DNA of 64,000 bases from Cyathus striatus. Its lineage: Eukaryota; Basidiomycota; Agaricomycetes; Agaricales; Nidulariaceae. Position 1 is the first letter of the stretch. Each line of letters begins with the position of its first letter. Both the position numbers and the translations under genes were made by a program. The notes beneath the pieces were generated by a model. The model was not told the DNA's origin and did not search any database. It saw only the letters and a list, made by a program, of their open reading frames with translations. This document shows positions 23,524 to 33,705 of this stretch, one piece after another. The stretch spans positions 124,001-188,000 of the forward strand of contig JAOVFP010000003.1 in assembly GCA_025738555.1 (NCBI GenBank). The letters run 5' to 3'.

Positions 23524-24960
23524 TTACTGTCGCTTTCTTAAATTGTACCTATGTGGCAATTGAATTCCAGTTTCTTCTTCCTCTAGATCTGAATTGTGTT
23601 CATCTGGTTCCTCAATTGCTGTTGTCTCATTGATACTGTCTTCCCTTATTGAATTGAGTCGTACTTTAGAGAATATTAAATCCTCTATATTGTTACTCAT
23701 ACTTTCTTCAGGCTCAGCTTCGCTTAGTAATTCTTTTAACCCATTTTCTGATAAGTCTATGATATCTTGCAGATTTTCAGGTAAATCAATATGTTCTCGT
23801 GCATAGTATGGTACTACTCTGACTCTGGCCACTTTCTTATGTAATGTAGCACCATTCAGTTCTGCTAAAACATAACTTCCACCTGCTGCTCGTGCAATTA
23901 CCACATAAGGTCCATTATATCGGTATTTATTCTTTTGATTTGATAATTTACCAATCTGTGGACTTCTCATCAAAACCAGATCACCTCGGTTAAAAACCCA
24001 TTCTTTGACTTTGTGTTCAATGGTTTTTTCTAAATTTTCTAATCGCTTAATCTTATCTTCAGTCAATCTTTCTCGCATTTCCTCAACATGATATGTATGT
24101 TTTGCTAATGCTTTTGCACGCAGACCAATTAACTCTGCAGTTGGGATTATACCTGATGGTGGGTTAACTAACCATGTCGCTTCCTTTAGATCTAAAGGCA
24201 TGACTGGATGTGCTCCTGTCACCATGAAATAAGGTGAACATCCCATTCGTTTTCTCACAGTTATTCGATCTGCCCATAGTACATGATGCAGGAAGTAATA
24301 CCATTTTTTAAAGTCTGGTGCTGAGGCTTTCATTAGCATTTGTCTTATGTCCCAATGAGACCTTTCAATGATTCCATTAGCCCGGGAATTATATGGTGAG
24401 ATTGTAATAGTAGTTATATGGTACTTGTCTTCCAACCATTTAAGTGCTTTCTTAAAAGGTGTACCATTATCAGTTACTATTTTCTGTATACATCCCCAAC
24501 GGCAAATTATATCTTCAAATAACCATTGACCTATAGTACCAGCATTTTCTTTAGTTAATGCTCGTGCTTCTGGCCAAGATGATAATGCACATCGTCCATG
24601 GACAATATATTTACAGCCTTTTGACACTTCTCCTGCCATGTTCATAGTATCTGCATGTAGTGTTTGGAATATTGAAGGAGTCTCGGTTAGTACTGGAGGG
24701 GTCTCAAATAGTGCTCTCTGACGTTTCTGACATTCATCACAGGTTCGGACATACCATTCAACATCCTGTTCAACTTGAGGCCACCAAAATCGATTTAATA
24801 TTAATTGACTGGTTGCATATGCACCTCTGTGTCCTAGGGCATCATGTGCAGCTTGCATCATATACATCCTGTAAGATTTTTCAACATATAATTTGTGTTC
24901 ACCTTCTAAGTCATGCAAGTATAATTTCCCATCATCTAGAAAATAATGCCTGCAAATTTC
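23524..24960 (-). CDS. Integrase of the gypsy element
   Basis: Inserts the cDNA into chromosomes. Taking the first residue at 24918: a zinc-binding HHCC module (H25, H30, C60, C63; HDALGHRG and CDEC), then the catalytic core with D90 (HADTM), D150 (VTDNGTPF) and E185 (NGIIERSH), the D,D-35-E arrangement. A basic C-terminal part follows (NRGDLVLMRSPQIGK). About 464 aa. No chromodomain is seen. The frame has no ATG near its start: it opens at about 24960, just after a TAA, and overlaps the RT frame by roughly 22 nt in the -1 frame, so it is expected to be made as part of a longer polyprotein. In the -1 frame the junction reads KKFA-RHYFLDDGKLYL, as in a normal gypsy pol. Confidence 0.92.
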   Translation of the reverse strand, partial: EICRHYFLDDGKLYLHDLEGEHKLYVEKSYRMYMMQAAHDALGHRGAYATSQLILNRFWWPQVEQDVEWYVRTCDECQKRQRALFETPPVLTETPSIFQTLHADTMNMAGEVSKGCKYIVHGRCALSSWPEARALTKENAGTIGQWLFEDIICRWGCIQKIVTDNGTPFKKALKWLEDKYHITTITISPYNSRANGIIERSHWDIRQMLMKASAPDFKKWYYFLHHVLWADRITVRKRMGCSPYFMVTGAHPVMPLDLKEATWLVNPPSGIIPTAELIGLRAKALAKHTYHVEEMRERLTEDKIKRLENLEKTIEHKVKEWVFNRGDLVLMRSPQIGKLSNQKNKYRYNGPYVVIARAAGGSYVLAELNGATLHKKVARVRVVPYYAREHIDLPENLQDIIDLSENGLKELLSEAEPEESMSNNIEDLIFSKVRLNSIREDSINETTAIEEPDEHNSDLEEEETGIQLPHRYNLRKRQ

Positions 24961-27403
24961 TTAAAGTTCTTCCACTCCTTATTGTTCATGTCCTCAGGTT
25001 GTACTGATGTATCTTTCAACCAGTCCCTAACTAACTCAATTCGATTGTCTCTGTCTTTAGCCAATGTTGTTCGGTGTTCCTCTGGATAGGGTGCCCAATA
25101 AGTTGTTTTCTCAGGTACTATAGCAATATTTATAAATTGACTGAGAAAGGCTCGTTTTTCTTCAGGACATGCTGGATCTGCCATTATTCTCTGTTTGATC
25201 TCCCACTCTCGTTCCCAACTCTCCCTGGCTTCTACTAACTCATCTGTGAAGTCGCTTGGTACCTCAGCCATCATAAATCCTGTCCTAGTATCAATATCCA
25301 CTATAAACTCTTCTAGAGGTAGTGGATCTGGGTCCATTGGGCTTGATTTTTCCATGGGGTAAGGTTTATCATCATCATCCGACTCGTCATTAAATTTCCA
25401 GTTTGTTGGATCAGTAGGTGCAGGAGGTCGTCTAGACAATCCATCTGGTCCAAAAGTTTTACCAGCCTTATGTACTAAAGTGAAGAAGAAATTGGTGCGT
25501 ATAAAATCCACCCAGCGATTAATTGTTGCATTAGGCATTTTACCAGCATTATCTAACATTCCTGATAGATATTTCGCATCTGTTTCAACTACCAAATTTC
25601 TACAACCAAACAGTAAATACTGTTCTTCCTCAAGTACCATTCGCAATCCTAATAACTCTCGCTTTGGTTGTGAATACCTAGATTGTCTTTCCGTTAATGA
25701 CTTAGATCCAAATTTTACATAGTGAATCTTTGATGGATTGATCTCATCTCTTTGGTATATCAACCAGCCAGCCGCTATATAGGATGTGTCTACTGCTAAT
25801 ACCAATGGTTGCTTACTCTTGTAATCAGGGTTTCGAATTGGTAAGTTATTCTTTACTGCTTCTTTCAAGGCATCCATTGACTTCTGTTCTGCATATTCCC
25901 ATCTAAATGGCATGTTTTTACGCATCATATTATACAATGGCGCCGCTAAGTCAACAAACTTAGGTATGTGATGTCTAGCTTGTACAACCGTTCCAAGGAA
26001 GGATCTAACTTGACTATGATTTTCACATTTTACCCATGTAAGTACTGAATCGATTGCCTTAGCTGTTGGCCTCCGTCCTTCATATGAACACTTATAACCT
26101 ACCAACTCAAACTCATCTGCACAAATAATTGACTTCTTGCCAGAGAATGTTCCACCACTGTATTTCATTCGCTGTAATATCCTGTTTACATTCTGCATAT
26201 GCTCCCATACAAATCGTCTAATACCCTTATTCTCTGGGATAGTTTCATATCCACCTTCTGGTAATTCATATCTAGTCGCTGGTCCACGAATTGGACAATC
26301 ATCAATGTATGGCTTTGTGTACTCAGGTACTTCATCTTGCAATATAAATGTAACATCATCATGGAATATAGGTACAGAGTTTGTCCAGCCCATTGGTAAG
26401 GTGACTAATCGCAATGCCCCAAATGGTGTCTGGAATGTAGTTAGGTCTCTTGACATTTCAGCTAGCGATCTTTCATCATACCCTACATATAGGTCAAGAA
26501 TTCCTCCACATGCCCTTCCCGCAAAATGATTGGCCAACTCCTCAGTAGCAGGTGGTAAACCTGAGTGAGCAATTGTTACCTTGTTCAGTGGTTCCAGGCT
26601 ATGTACTAACCGCAGATTTTTACCATCTTTCTTTATTACACAAAACCACTTGGATCTATATGAAGCATTTGAAGGCTCATATACTCCACTCTCAATCTTT
26701 GACCTGATTATGTTACAGACTTCCTCATTCAGTGCTGGTGGAATAGGAATATTCTTTATTACCCATGGAACATGTGGCACAGTGGGAATTTTTACAGGAG
26801 GAAAGAATTCCTCTTTAAATGTTCCTCTTTGTGTGTCATTCCATGCAAAAGCTTCCTCCTGTTCTCCAATCATATGATGCATCAGTTTCTGTTCTTCAGG
26901 CAGCAAGAAATCTTCCTTATGTGCTTTGTCCATTGCTTCCATACATTCTTGGGTATATCTCTTTCTTGGTATCCACTCTGGTGGATTTGTAGGTAACTCA
27001 GGCATTCCTTTCAAAGGATCACCTATTATCTCTCTTTTTATGTAAAATTCCTTTGGTAACTCTGTCAATACAGGTCTCACTTTTAGTGCTACTGGCTTAT
27101 ACTTTTTACCAGCAAAACAATCTCGGGTGTCCCTTAAATCGGACTCCTCCTGTGTATATACTGACTCTGTTTGTGCCTTTGTAGCTAAGTCATCTGGTAA
27201 CAAACTCATAAAGAAACTTTCTGCCTTTTTATTTTCTATCAGACCATCTCGTGCTTGTTCAACCAGGAATGCACACTTCAATTCATCTCCTTTAAATGTC
27301 TTCTTATTTTCTGGTGTATAATATCCATTCAATGTAACTGTTCCTGATTTCTCATATGTATATACTAATGCTAGCTCTCCTTGGTCTTTGACCAAATCAT
27401 CGA
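24936..27403 (-). CDS. Reverse transcriptase-RNase H of the gypsy element
   Basis: Copies the element RNA into DNA. Numbering from 27395: an N-terminal ~200-residue linker, then RT with LRLVHSLEPLN, catalytic D301 (GILDLYVGYDER), FQTPFGALRL, LPMGWTNS and the YIDD box (363-366), followed by RNase H with D536 (LAVDTSY), E580 (KRELLGL), D606 (ETDAKY) and GPDGLSRR. All catalytic residues are present. The style (GYDER, PMGWTNSVPIFHDD, PYIDD) is typical of Agaricomycete gypsy elements. There is no ATG at the start; the frame continues upstream as KFSLIDDL to overlap the protease stop in the -1 frame. It ends in TAG at 24936 before integrase. Confidence 0.94.
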
Positions 27404-28680
27404 TTAATGAAAATTTTGGCTGTCTTCTCGTCCTATAGGTGTCTGTCCCCGCTCATATGTAGATAAGACAATTTTCTGGTCTGTCTGTGGATCTTTTATA
27501 ATAACAAAAAGACCTCCATCACGCTCATTATTGTACTGACTTTCAGTTAATGCATCAAATGGCCTTCCAAGTAACAATTCATAAGGTGGGTCAGTTAGGA
27601 TGTGTATTTGTAAAAGTACAGTAATTGAGTTTATTTTAAAAGGTACATTGCGTGCTAGTCCTAGCGATGCTTCATAACCTCCATTTGCACTCTGTATTTT
27701 TATCTTAATACTTGGATCCCAACTAACACCACATTCCACCGCCTTCTTTTTACTCATAGAAATTATCTGTGAGCCACTATCCAGAAGTGCTTCCTGTTCC
27801 TTGGTTCCATTTACTAAACCTCTAATACACCTCAAAGGCTCTGACTCTCTCGCCTCATATTCCAGAACTTGCTCATCCCGCTTATGCTTTGGAAGACTCT
27901 CAAGATATAAACTAACAGGATCACTCACCCGCCAAACTTTTTTCTTCTGGCCGGTTTCCTTGTTTGTCCACTCTTTTCGCTCCTTCTTTGCTGGTGCTAA
28001 GTCCTGCATCATCAAGTGCTCTTCGATTTGCTTTGGTACTAGCACAACTTTGCTTGGTTTTTCCAAGTGCACTATTTTCACAGGTACAGTACCATCAACT
28101 TTTGCCTGCTGATTTTCTCTCCCCCTTGTTGTTCGCTTGGTCACTAATCGCCCTTGTAAATCAACTCTAAGTGCTGGTGCTAGTGCTAATAACTCGTGCT
28201 GTGACAATGTGACAGGAGCTTCCAACATTTTATCAAGCACTATTCCTGCATCTACCCCATTCTCAATTGGTGCTACATTCTTAGTTACTCGTCTCTCTAT
28301 TTCATCTAATGTCACAGCTAAATGGCCAGGAGCCATTCTCACAGGTGGTACATCTCTAAATGGTCGTTCTGGAAATGGTAAAGAAATAGAAATATTTTTG
28401 TCTTTGTCTATCCTATCTGTGTTTTTAGGTTCTTTTTCAATTTTCTTATTTTGTACTTCCTTTTTATTTTCTGGTTCCATATCGTCCATACTGACAGTCT
28501 CTTTCTCTATAGGGGTATCCTTGGGTATATCAACCCACTTGGTATATATCGGTCTTACTTCATCCTCAGGAGTGCCAGCAACCACTGGTGTAGGAACCGT
28601 CTCCTTTGCACGGCGCCGCTCCTTCCTCGGACTTGTTAAAAATCCGGTTCTGGTGTAGTCTCTTTGCCTGTCCTACTTTG
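27404..28680 (-). CDS. Retropepsin-type protease of the gypsy element
   Basis: Aspartic protease that processes the polyprotein. Numbered from the first track residue at 28585, the active site is LLDSGSQ with D269, followed by the flap and the hydrophobic ELLLGRPF motif near the C terminus. The long N-terminal region is charged and probably disordered. The frame has no ATG; it is open from about 28680, overlapping the end of gag by about 45 nt in the -1 frame. It ends with TAA at 27404, where A-AAT-TTT (27410-27416) fits the classical -1 slippery pattern X-XXY-YYZ just before the stop, leading into the RT frame. Confidence 0.88.
27410..27416 (-). promoter_or_regulatory. Candidate -1 frameshift site, protease to RT
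   Basis: Read on the minus strand in the protease frame: A-AAT-TTT followed by CAT TAA. This fits X-XXY-YYZ exactly, and the RT frame is the -1 frame. A downstream structure was not tested. Confidence 0.65.
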
Positions 28681-30411
28681 CAGCAACTGACTTGTGGATG
28701 CCTGTGCAGGACCAGTCAAGTTCTGTGCCTTGAGCCACCCTGAGTATCGCTGCAACTCCTGTAATAACTGTAGAGGTGGTTCCCCTTCCAGCTCAGTACT
28801 TTGCATCATTACGGCAGGTGCTTTTCCTTTATCTACTCCTGTAGAGTGCACTTCTGATTCTTTTAGCAGGCGCTCAATCTCCCTTCGCTTTGGCTGGCCT
28901 TCAACTCGTGGAATATACCTTCCACTGCTTCCCATGACTAATTGACCATTTGGACCTTCACGCACAATTCCATCCTGAATATCTTTTGCTCTGACTCTGC
29001 AATTCATCATGCGCTCAGGACAATTTCCACAATACCAACAGTTTGTCCGGGTACTATTTCCATTATACCCATTATATCCTCCACTTTGTGCTGGTGGGCC
29101 TCGGAACTGGTATGTTGTTGGCTGTTGCCAATTGTTTGGTGGTGGAGGTCGGTACTGCTGAGGTGCTTGTTGCACATTCTGTGCCATCTGCATCGTTTGT
29201 AACAGTCCCTTGAACTCTTTTTTCATAGAGTCCCACTCCTTTGTCATGTGAGCTGTAGCTTTCCTTGTTTCTTCCAGGATTGAGCTATCTACTACCTCAT
29301 GTTTAATTATGCTTTTAGATCCTGCAGTAGGTATTTGCACAAAGGCCGAACCTCCTAAAGGACTTAAACTCATAATTTTGTCCACAGCTGTTATTACTTC
29401 ATCCAATTTATATGGATCTTCCCTAGGTCTGTCTTTTGCTATTTCTGTTTTCACCATATCCGTCATAGCTAGTTGAGTATCGACTTTTTCCCTTAGCGAG
29501 TTATGGAATACTTCACTTAGTAGCCCTACTAAAGATCGGTTAGATATCAAAGTCCCATTTTTGGATTTGGTACATCTCTCTGCCTCTTCGTTGAACTCCC
29601 GCTTGAACTTCTTCCATTCTCTGTATTCACCTACAGGAATTGGCCGGTATGTCGCCACTATTTTCTCTAGTTTTGACACTGATCCTTGTTTTTCTCCTCC
29701 CTCTGGATCATATTCTACTAACATTCGTTTTTTAAATTTTTCCCAATCCTCCGATTTGTACTCCGCAAAAATTTCAACTTCCTCCGCCAAATCACAATCC
29801 ATAATGCACCCTACTGCATGCTTTATTTGCCTCTTACTATCTGTCTCTCCATGGTGCGCATATAATATTTCTAATTGTCTTAACCACGGCTTTATATTTT
29901 TTGCTTCTCCGTCCCATTTCGGACTATCCCTACTGGTAGGTGATGGCAATGTATTTGTCATTTCAGCTACAGACTTTGGTACAACTACTGGGGGACTCGG
30001 ACTCTGTTCTGCTATCTCGATTTGTGGTAATATCTCTGGCTCGTTCACTGGCGTTTCTTCTGGCAGGCTATTTTCGTCGTTTAATTTCCAACGTGTCAAG
30101 CCTGTCAATAATTGTTCCTCTACCTCGGAGTCTGACTCTGTTTGCTCGAAAAATGCGCCCGGTATGCTCGGAATCGTCTCTCCCGGAGTTACTGCACGGA
30201 AAATACTTTCCTCCGGCGAATCACTGTCGGTCTGTATCGCTCTGGGGGATTCTCTACTAATTTCTCCGAAATTTGGTTCCTTTCCTGATTTCTTTCTCCT
30301 GGTTTTTCTCGGAGGAGTAACCTGTCTTTCTGTACCAGCTTTTTGCGACGTTCTCGATGTTCTTTCTTTAAATTTACTCGAGCTCGCCACGCTGTCAAGT
30401 CTGTCAGATCA
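28636..30411 (-). CDS. Gag (capsid/nucleocapsid) of the gypsy element
   Basis: Structural polyprotein packaging the RNA. A charged N-terminal region is followed by the capsid-like part (PKWDGEAKNIKPWLRQLE and further W-rich helices), a Q/P-rich linker and, near residue 450, a Cys cluster (CWYCGNCPERMMNC) in place of a standard CCHC knuckle; the usual His is missing. The frame is open from a TGA at about 30412, but its first in-frame ATG is only at about residue 144 (MTNTLPSP). Start is therefore uncertain: a non-AUG start (GTG near 30390), splicing from a leader, or the internal ATG. At the end, G-GAT-TTT-TAA (stop at 28636) resembles a -1 shift site into protease. Confidence 0.85.
28639..28645 (-). 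promoter_or_regulatory. Candidate -1 frameshift site, gag to protease
   Basis: Read on the minus strand in the gag frame: G-GAT-TTT followed directly by TAA. It resembles the GGAUUUA site used between pro and pol of mouse mammary tumour virus; the protease frame is the -1 frame. Confidence 0.55.
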
Positions 30412-30511
30412 ATATCAAATGTCAAAAGCTATTTTTGTCTCTTCGTTCGTCTCGTTTTCTCGCCGTTTGTCTATCCGTTTGAATTATCTATAACTAATTT
30501 GAACCCTCACC

Positions 30512-30529
30512 CCCTCGCGGTGGGCTCCA
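30512..30529 (-). promoter_or_regulatory. Primer-binding site of the gypsy element
   Basis: Two bases after the 5' LTR, the minus strand reads TGGAGCCCACCGCGAGGG, the complement of a tRNA 3' end finishing in CCA (visible on the plus strand as GTGGGCTCCA). The tRNA species was not identified. Position and the TGG start are as expected for first-strand priming. Confidence 0.8.
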
Positions 30530-30531
30530 GA

Positions 30532-31593
30532 TGATGTTGCTACCGTAATATTACTAGTACTCTACGTGACTGGAAGTACTATCTAATGTAATAATACTGT
30601 ATTCCAAGCAATAGTACTTGTATTTAAACAATAGTCTTTGTAAATCCGAGGTGTTAACGATTCAAATATGTATGATATTCAGCTAGTAGACTAATTAAAA
30701 CGAGATTGTCGTGACTCTGTGCGCTGTCGGCGCTATGCGTGCTTAGAGAACTCGAAAATACGTCGAAAACCAATATATTTCTGCCTATGCGTCACCCTGT
30801 CTGTGGGGAACGGAAGTACTGCGTGCCGTGCGGTTCTTAGCATTCCCTCGCATTTTTCCTCACCTTATATAAACTACAAGATATCTAATAATACATGTAA
30901 AATACCAAATGCGCATATCTTATTTTATGACTCCATAGCCGGCCGAGACTTTAGTGAGTGCGCAGTGTTCTAATTATAGCGTAGGCGCTACTTCCAAATG
31001 ATGCGCATCAAGCGTTCCCGCGCTATGCCGCGCCATGTGCGTATGAATGTGCTCCGCACTGAACGCTCTACTTTTCCTGATGAGCGCCCGCCGTTTACTC
31101 TCTGTGCATTACTCTTGTCTTTCCTCTACTCCTAATGCCTAGTGCCGTGTGCCAAGTAATCGTCAGACAACATCTATCTTTGGTATGTTATCTTTTTCTC
31201 TGTAGCTCCCTTCGTTTTTAATCCTAATAAGCGCTTCCTTTTGTGTCGTGTCTCGTGTTCGACTTGTGTCTAGATCCTCAACGTCGTTTAATCATATACT
31301 CTCTGGCAAGAGAGATATGCGCCTTTCCTTTAACAAGGCTAAATATTAATATTCCAACTCGAGTTTTCCTTATTGAAGTATGTGTTTATTTAACTCCTCC
31401 TGATCTTTTTATATCGTTTTATATTTATTATTCCCTTGTTTTAAGTGTATGTGTTTATCATACATTTAGCTGGCAGCGCGGGACTTAGCCCCAGCTCTCA
31501 AACCCAAGATCAGCGAGGTAAATTCTTATTATAACATACGAGTTTTTATATCTAATCTAGTATTTCCTTATCAAATTTCTAGCCGCCATATCA
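30532..31593 (-). repeat. 5' LTR (in element orientation)
   Basis: Partner of 18486-19547, same length, TGAT...ATCA ends, followed by the CTTC duplication at 31594-31597. Should hold the promoter for the gag-pol transcript. Confidence 0.93.
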
Positions 31594-31597
31594 CTTC

Positions 31598-32675
31598 CTC
31601 AGTCTCAGGCAGACCGTCTGCAGTTTCTCGACCCCTTCCCTGTCCATTCCTTCTCATTACCAGCCTTAACCAGCTGCGTAATGCGACTTCTCTTATGCGA
31701 GTACACATCCTCGCGAACAGCGTTCTTGGCTACAAAGACGCTCGTGATCTGAGTAAAAACGACAACTCGGTGGACCACGTCGAATCAGTGATGGTGTCTG
31801 CGTCGGCGTTGGGGTCTTCGGGAAGGAGGCGAGGTAGGTTTGACTGACGGCGGCTTTGTAGAACCCTGCGAAGAGGGGACGGCGGGCGATGGGGAGGACA
31901 AGGACTTGCGGATAGTGTAGGGAAACTGATTGCTTTGCTGTTGAGCCTGGGTAGGAGGGGTATCAGGGTGGTGGTCGGGCTGAGTCTGAGGGGGGTACTT
32001 TTGATTCACCTTTGGTTGTGTCGAACGAGTCGGCTGACGGCGTGGACTCATATATATTCCTTGACTTCGTCATCTTCGTCGACGTCTTCCTTTCTACTAT
32101 TACCACCGCTCTCGCTCTCATTTTCTAATATGAAGGCGCGAGTTAACGATATGGGGGAGAAGACTGTAGTATTCGTAAGTAGGGGAGAAAGAAAGGAAGG
32201 AATGAAGAGACAACGTAGTCGTGGGTTCTTTGACCTTCTTCCCTCCTTCATCAGTCTCAAGTAGACCGTCTGCGGTTTGTCAGCTTCCTACCCTGTCCAT
32301 TTCCTTTTCGTCACCAGCCTTAACGAGCTCCGTAATGCGAGTCCAACATGGCAGTAAGACCCTCCCCATCCTCGCCAACAGCATTCTTGGCTACAAAGAC
32401 ACTCGTGATCTGTGCGAACACGCCACCGGGGTGGATTCGATCGAGGTCGATGATGATGTCCACGTCGGAGTTGGGATCTTTGAGGAGGAAAGGGCCAAGG
32501 TATGGTTGGCTATTGAGGCGGGAAACGGGAATATGAGGGTGGTCAGGGTCTGTGCTGGTGGGTATTTATTATTGGGGGAGCTTGCTCCCTCTATTTGTTC
32601 GGGTTGGCGATCCAAAATGCATAGTGGCTGTGCATCCATGGGACATTAGTCAGCAGCTCTGGCGACAAGCTTGCC
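31598..32675. repeat. Duplicated segment (two related copies in tandem)
   Basis: 31598-31800 is the right half of the repeat split by the gypsy element; 32160-32560 is a second, unsplit copy. Both match 3466-3800. A P/S-rich minus-strand frame (31785-32051, MSPRRQPTRSTQPK...) and ORFs in the second copy look partly coding, but frames differ between copies and no family is recognised. CpG-rich, unlike 4-17 kb. Confidence 0.45.
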
Positions 32676-32683
32676 CTTTAACG

Positions 32684-32954
32684 CAGTGATGTTCCGACAC
32701 CACAGTAACACCGTGACACCTTGACACTGACGGCACTGTCTGACATTTCAGTGGTGTCAGTGCGTGACCTCATAACTCACATGTAGAGTAATAAAATATC
32801 CACTTTTCGACGTAATTATTGAAATATGGACATTAATTCCCACCACTCCAGGTTTCACGGTCATGCACTGACACCTGACAGTTTCAGTGTCGAAGTGTCT
32901 GAGTTGTCTGAATCTTTTGTCAGACACTGTCAGACAGGTGTCGGAACATCACTG
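32684..32954. mobile_element. hAT-type MITE, 271 bp, perfect 8-bp target duplication
   Basis: Terminal inverted repeats CAGTGATGTTCCGACACC at both ends, flanked by identical CTTTAACG at 32676-32683 and 32955-32962. CAGTG-type ends with an 8-bp duplication are the hallmark of hAT elements. The body is full of GACAC/GTGTC and GACAG/CTGTC motifs, likely transposase-binding subterminal repeats. No coding capacity. Confidence 0.92.
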
Positions 32955-32962
32955 CTTTAACG

Positions 32963-33705
32963 TGTGTTGCGAAGCGACATACGTTACATGTTTCAGCTGC
33001 TCTCCACCTGCCCTCCACTATGGATGGTCTAACGACACGCTCAATTTCATCAAGCAAAATTGAGTTCCGACATTAGGCATCAAGGCTTTCTCGGTTAGAT
33101 TTTTTATTCGGAAATACCCACGGTTTGCGTAAGGTGGGTATGTATTGAGCACGTGGGATAAAAGACGCTCGGACGGCAAAATGTCTTAAATGCTGTTGTT
33201 ATTGGGGGCGTGTCCTTTTATAACACCAAGCGCTCTCCTTGGGATCTTACCAAGGTCCGGACTACAAGTTACCATCACAGTTACCATCACTGCAGGTACT
33301 ACTTATTAATAAAACCACAATCATTTCTCTAGAGAATCTAATAGTAGCAATCCTTGTAAGATTCGAAAATCGAATACCATTATGGTACTTATTAGTACAT
33401 TGATAAGAGAAGAGATGATCGATCCAAGATGCACCTGCATTTTTCGTACATTCCATGGGAGGCTTCTTCCAGGACCATGTACTAGGTATAGACATATATT
33501 TTCCGCTGTTTCGATATGTTATCGTCATTTATGTGGATGCATATAAAAATATACCAGGAATAAATAGACGGTGAACTGGTAAGCAACAGAGGTTGTGTCT
33601 CATGAAGGCTGAGCAGTGTTGAATTACTAATAAATACAGGCGCCTGTATTACTCAGTATATATATGAGCCTTTGGGGACGCATACAATCCGATCAGCACA
33701 GCGAT
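32963..33705 (+). promoter_or_regulatory. Upstream region of DUF6533-like copy 2
   Basis: Equivalent to 1006-1434: contains AATAGACGGTGAACTGGTAA (33560), GCAACAGAGGTTG, CATGAAGGCTGAGCAG and the TATATATGAGCC ... ATCAGCACAG block ending at the ATG. The part 33100-33300 also resembles 7420-7520. No other gene seen. Confidence 0.45.

Larger units (their letters stand above)
18486..31593 (-). mobile_element. Full-length Ty3/gypsy LTR retrotransposon with an antisense gene module
   Basis: A complete 13,108-bp element read on the minus strand: 5' LTR (30532-31593), primer-binding site, gag, protease, RT-RNase H, integrase, a 4-kb region with three plus-strand intron-containing genes, polypurine tract, 3' LTR (18486-19547). 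The order RT-RNase H-integrase defines Ty3/gypsy. The LTRs are 1062 bp each, begin TGAT, end ATCA, and by eye differ only by one inserted A and one deleted G, so the insertion is recent. All pol catalytic motifs are intact. The length exceeds the usual 5-8 kb of fungal gypsy elements, because of the extra module and long LTRs. Confidence 0.93.

Noticed and set aside
23328..30531. Many plus-strand open frames opposite gag and pol, up to 310 codons (29561-30493)
   Set aside because: They are shadows of the minus-strand pol and gag frames, have no motif and no exon-like splice structure, unlike genes A-C.
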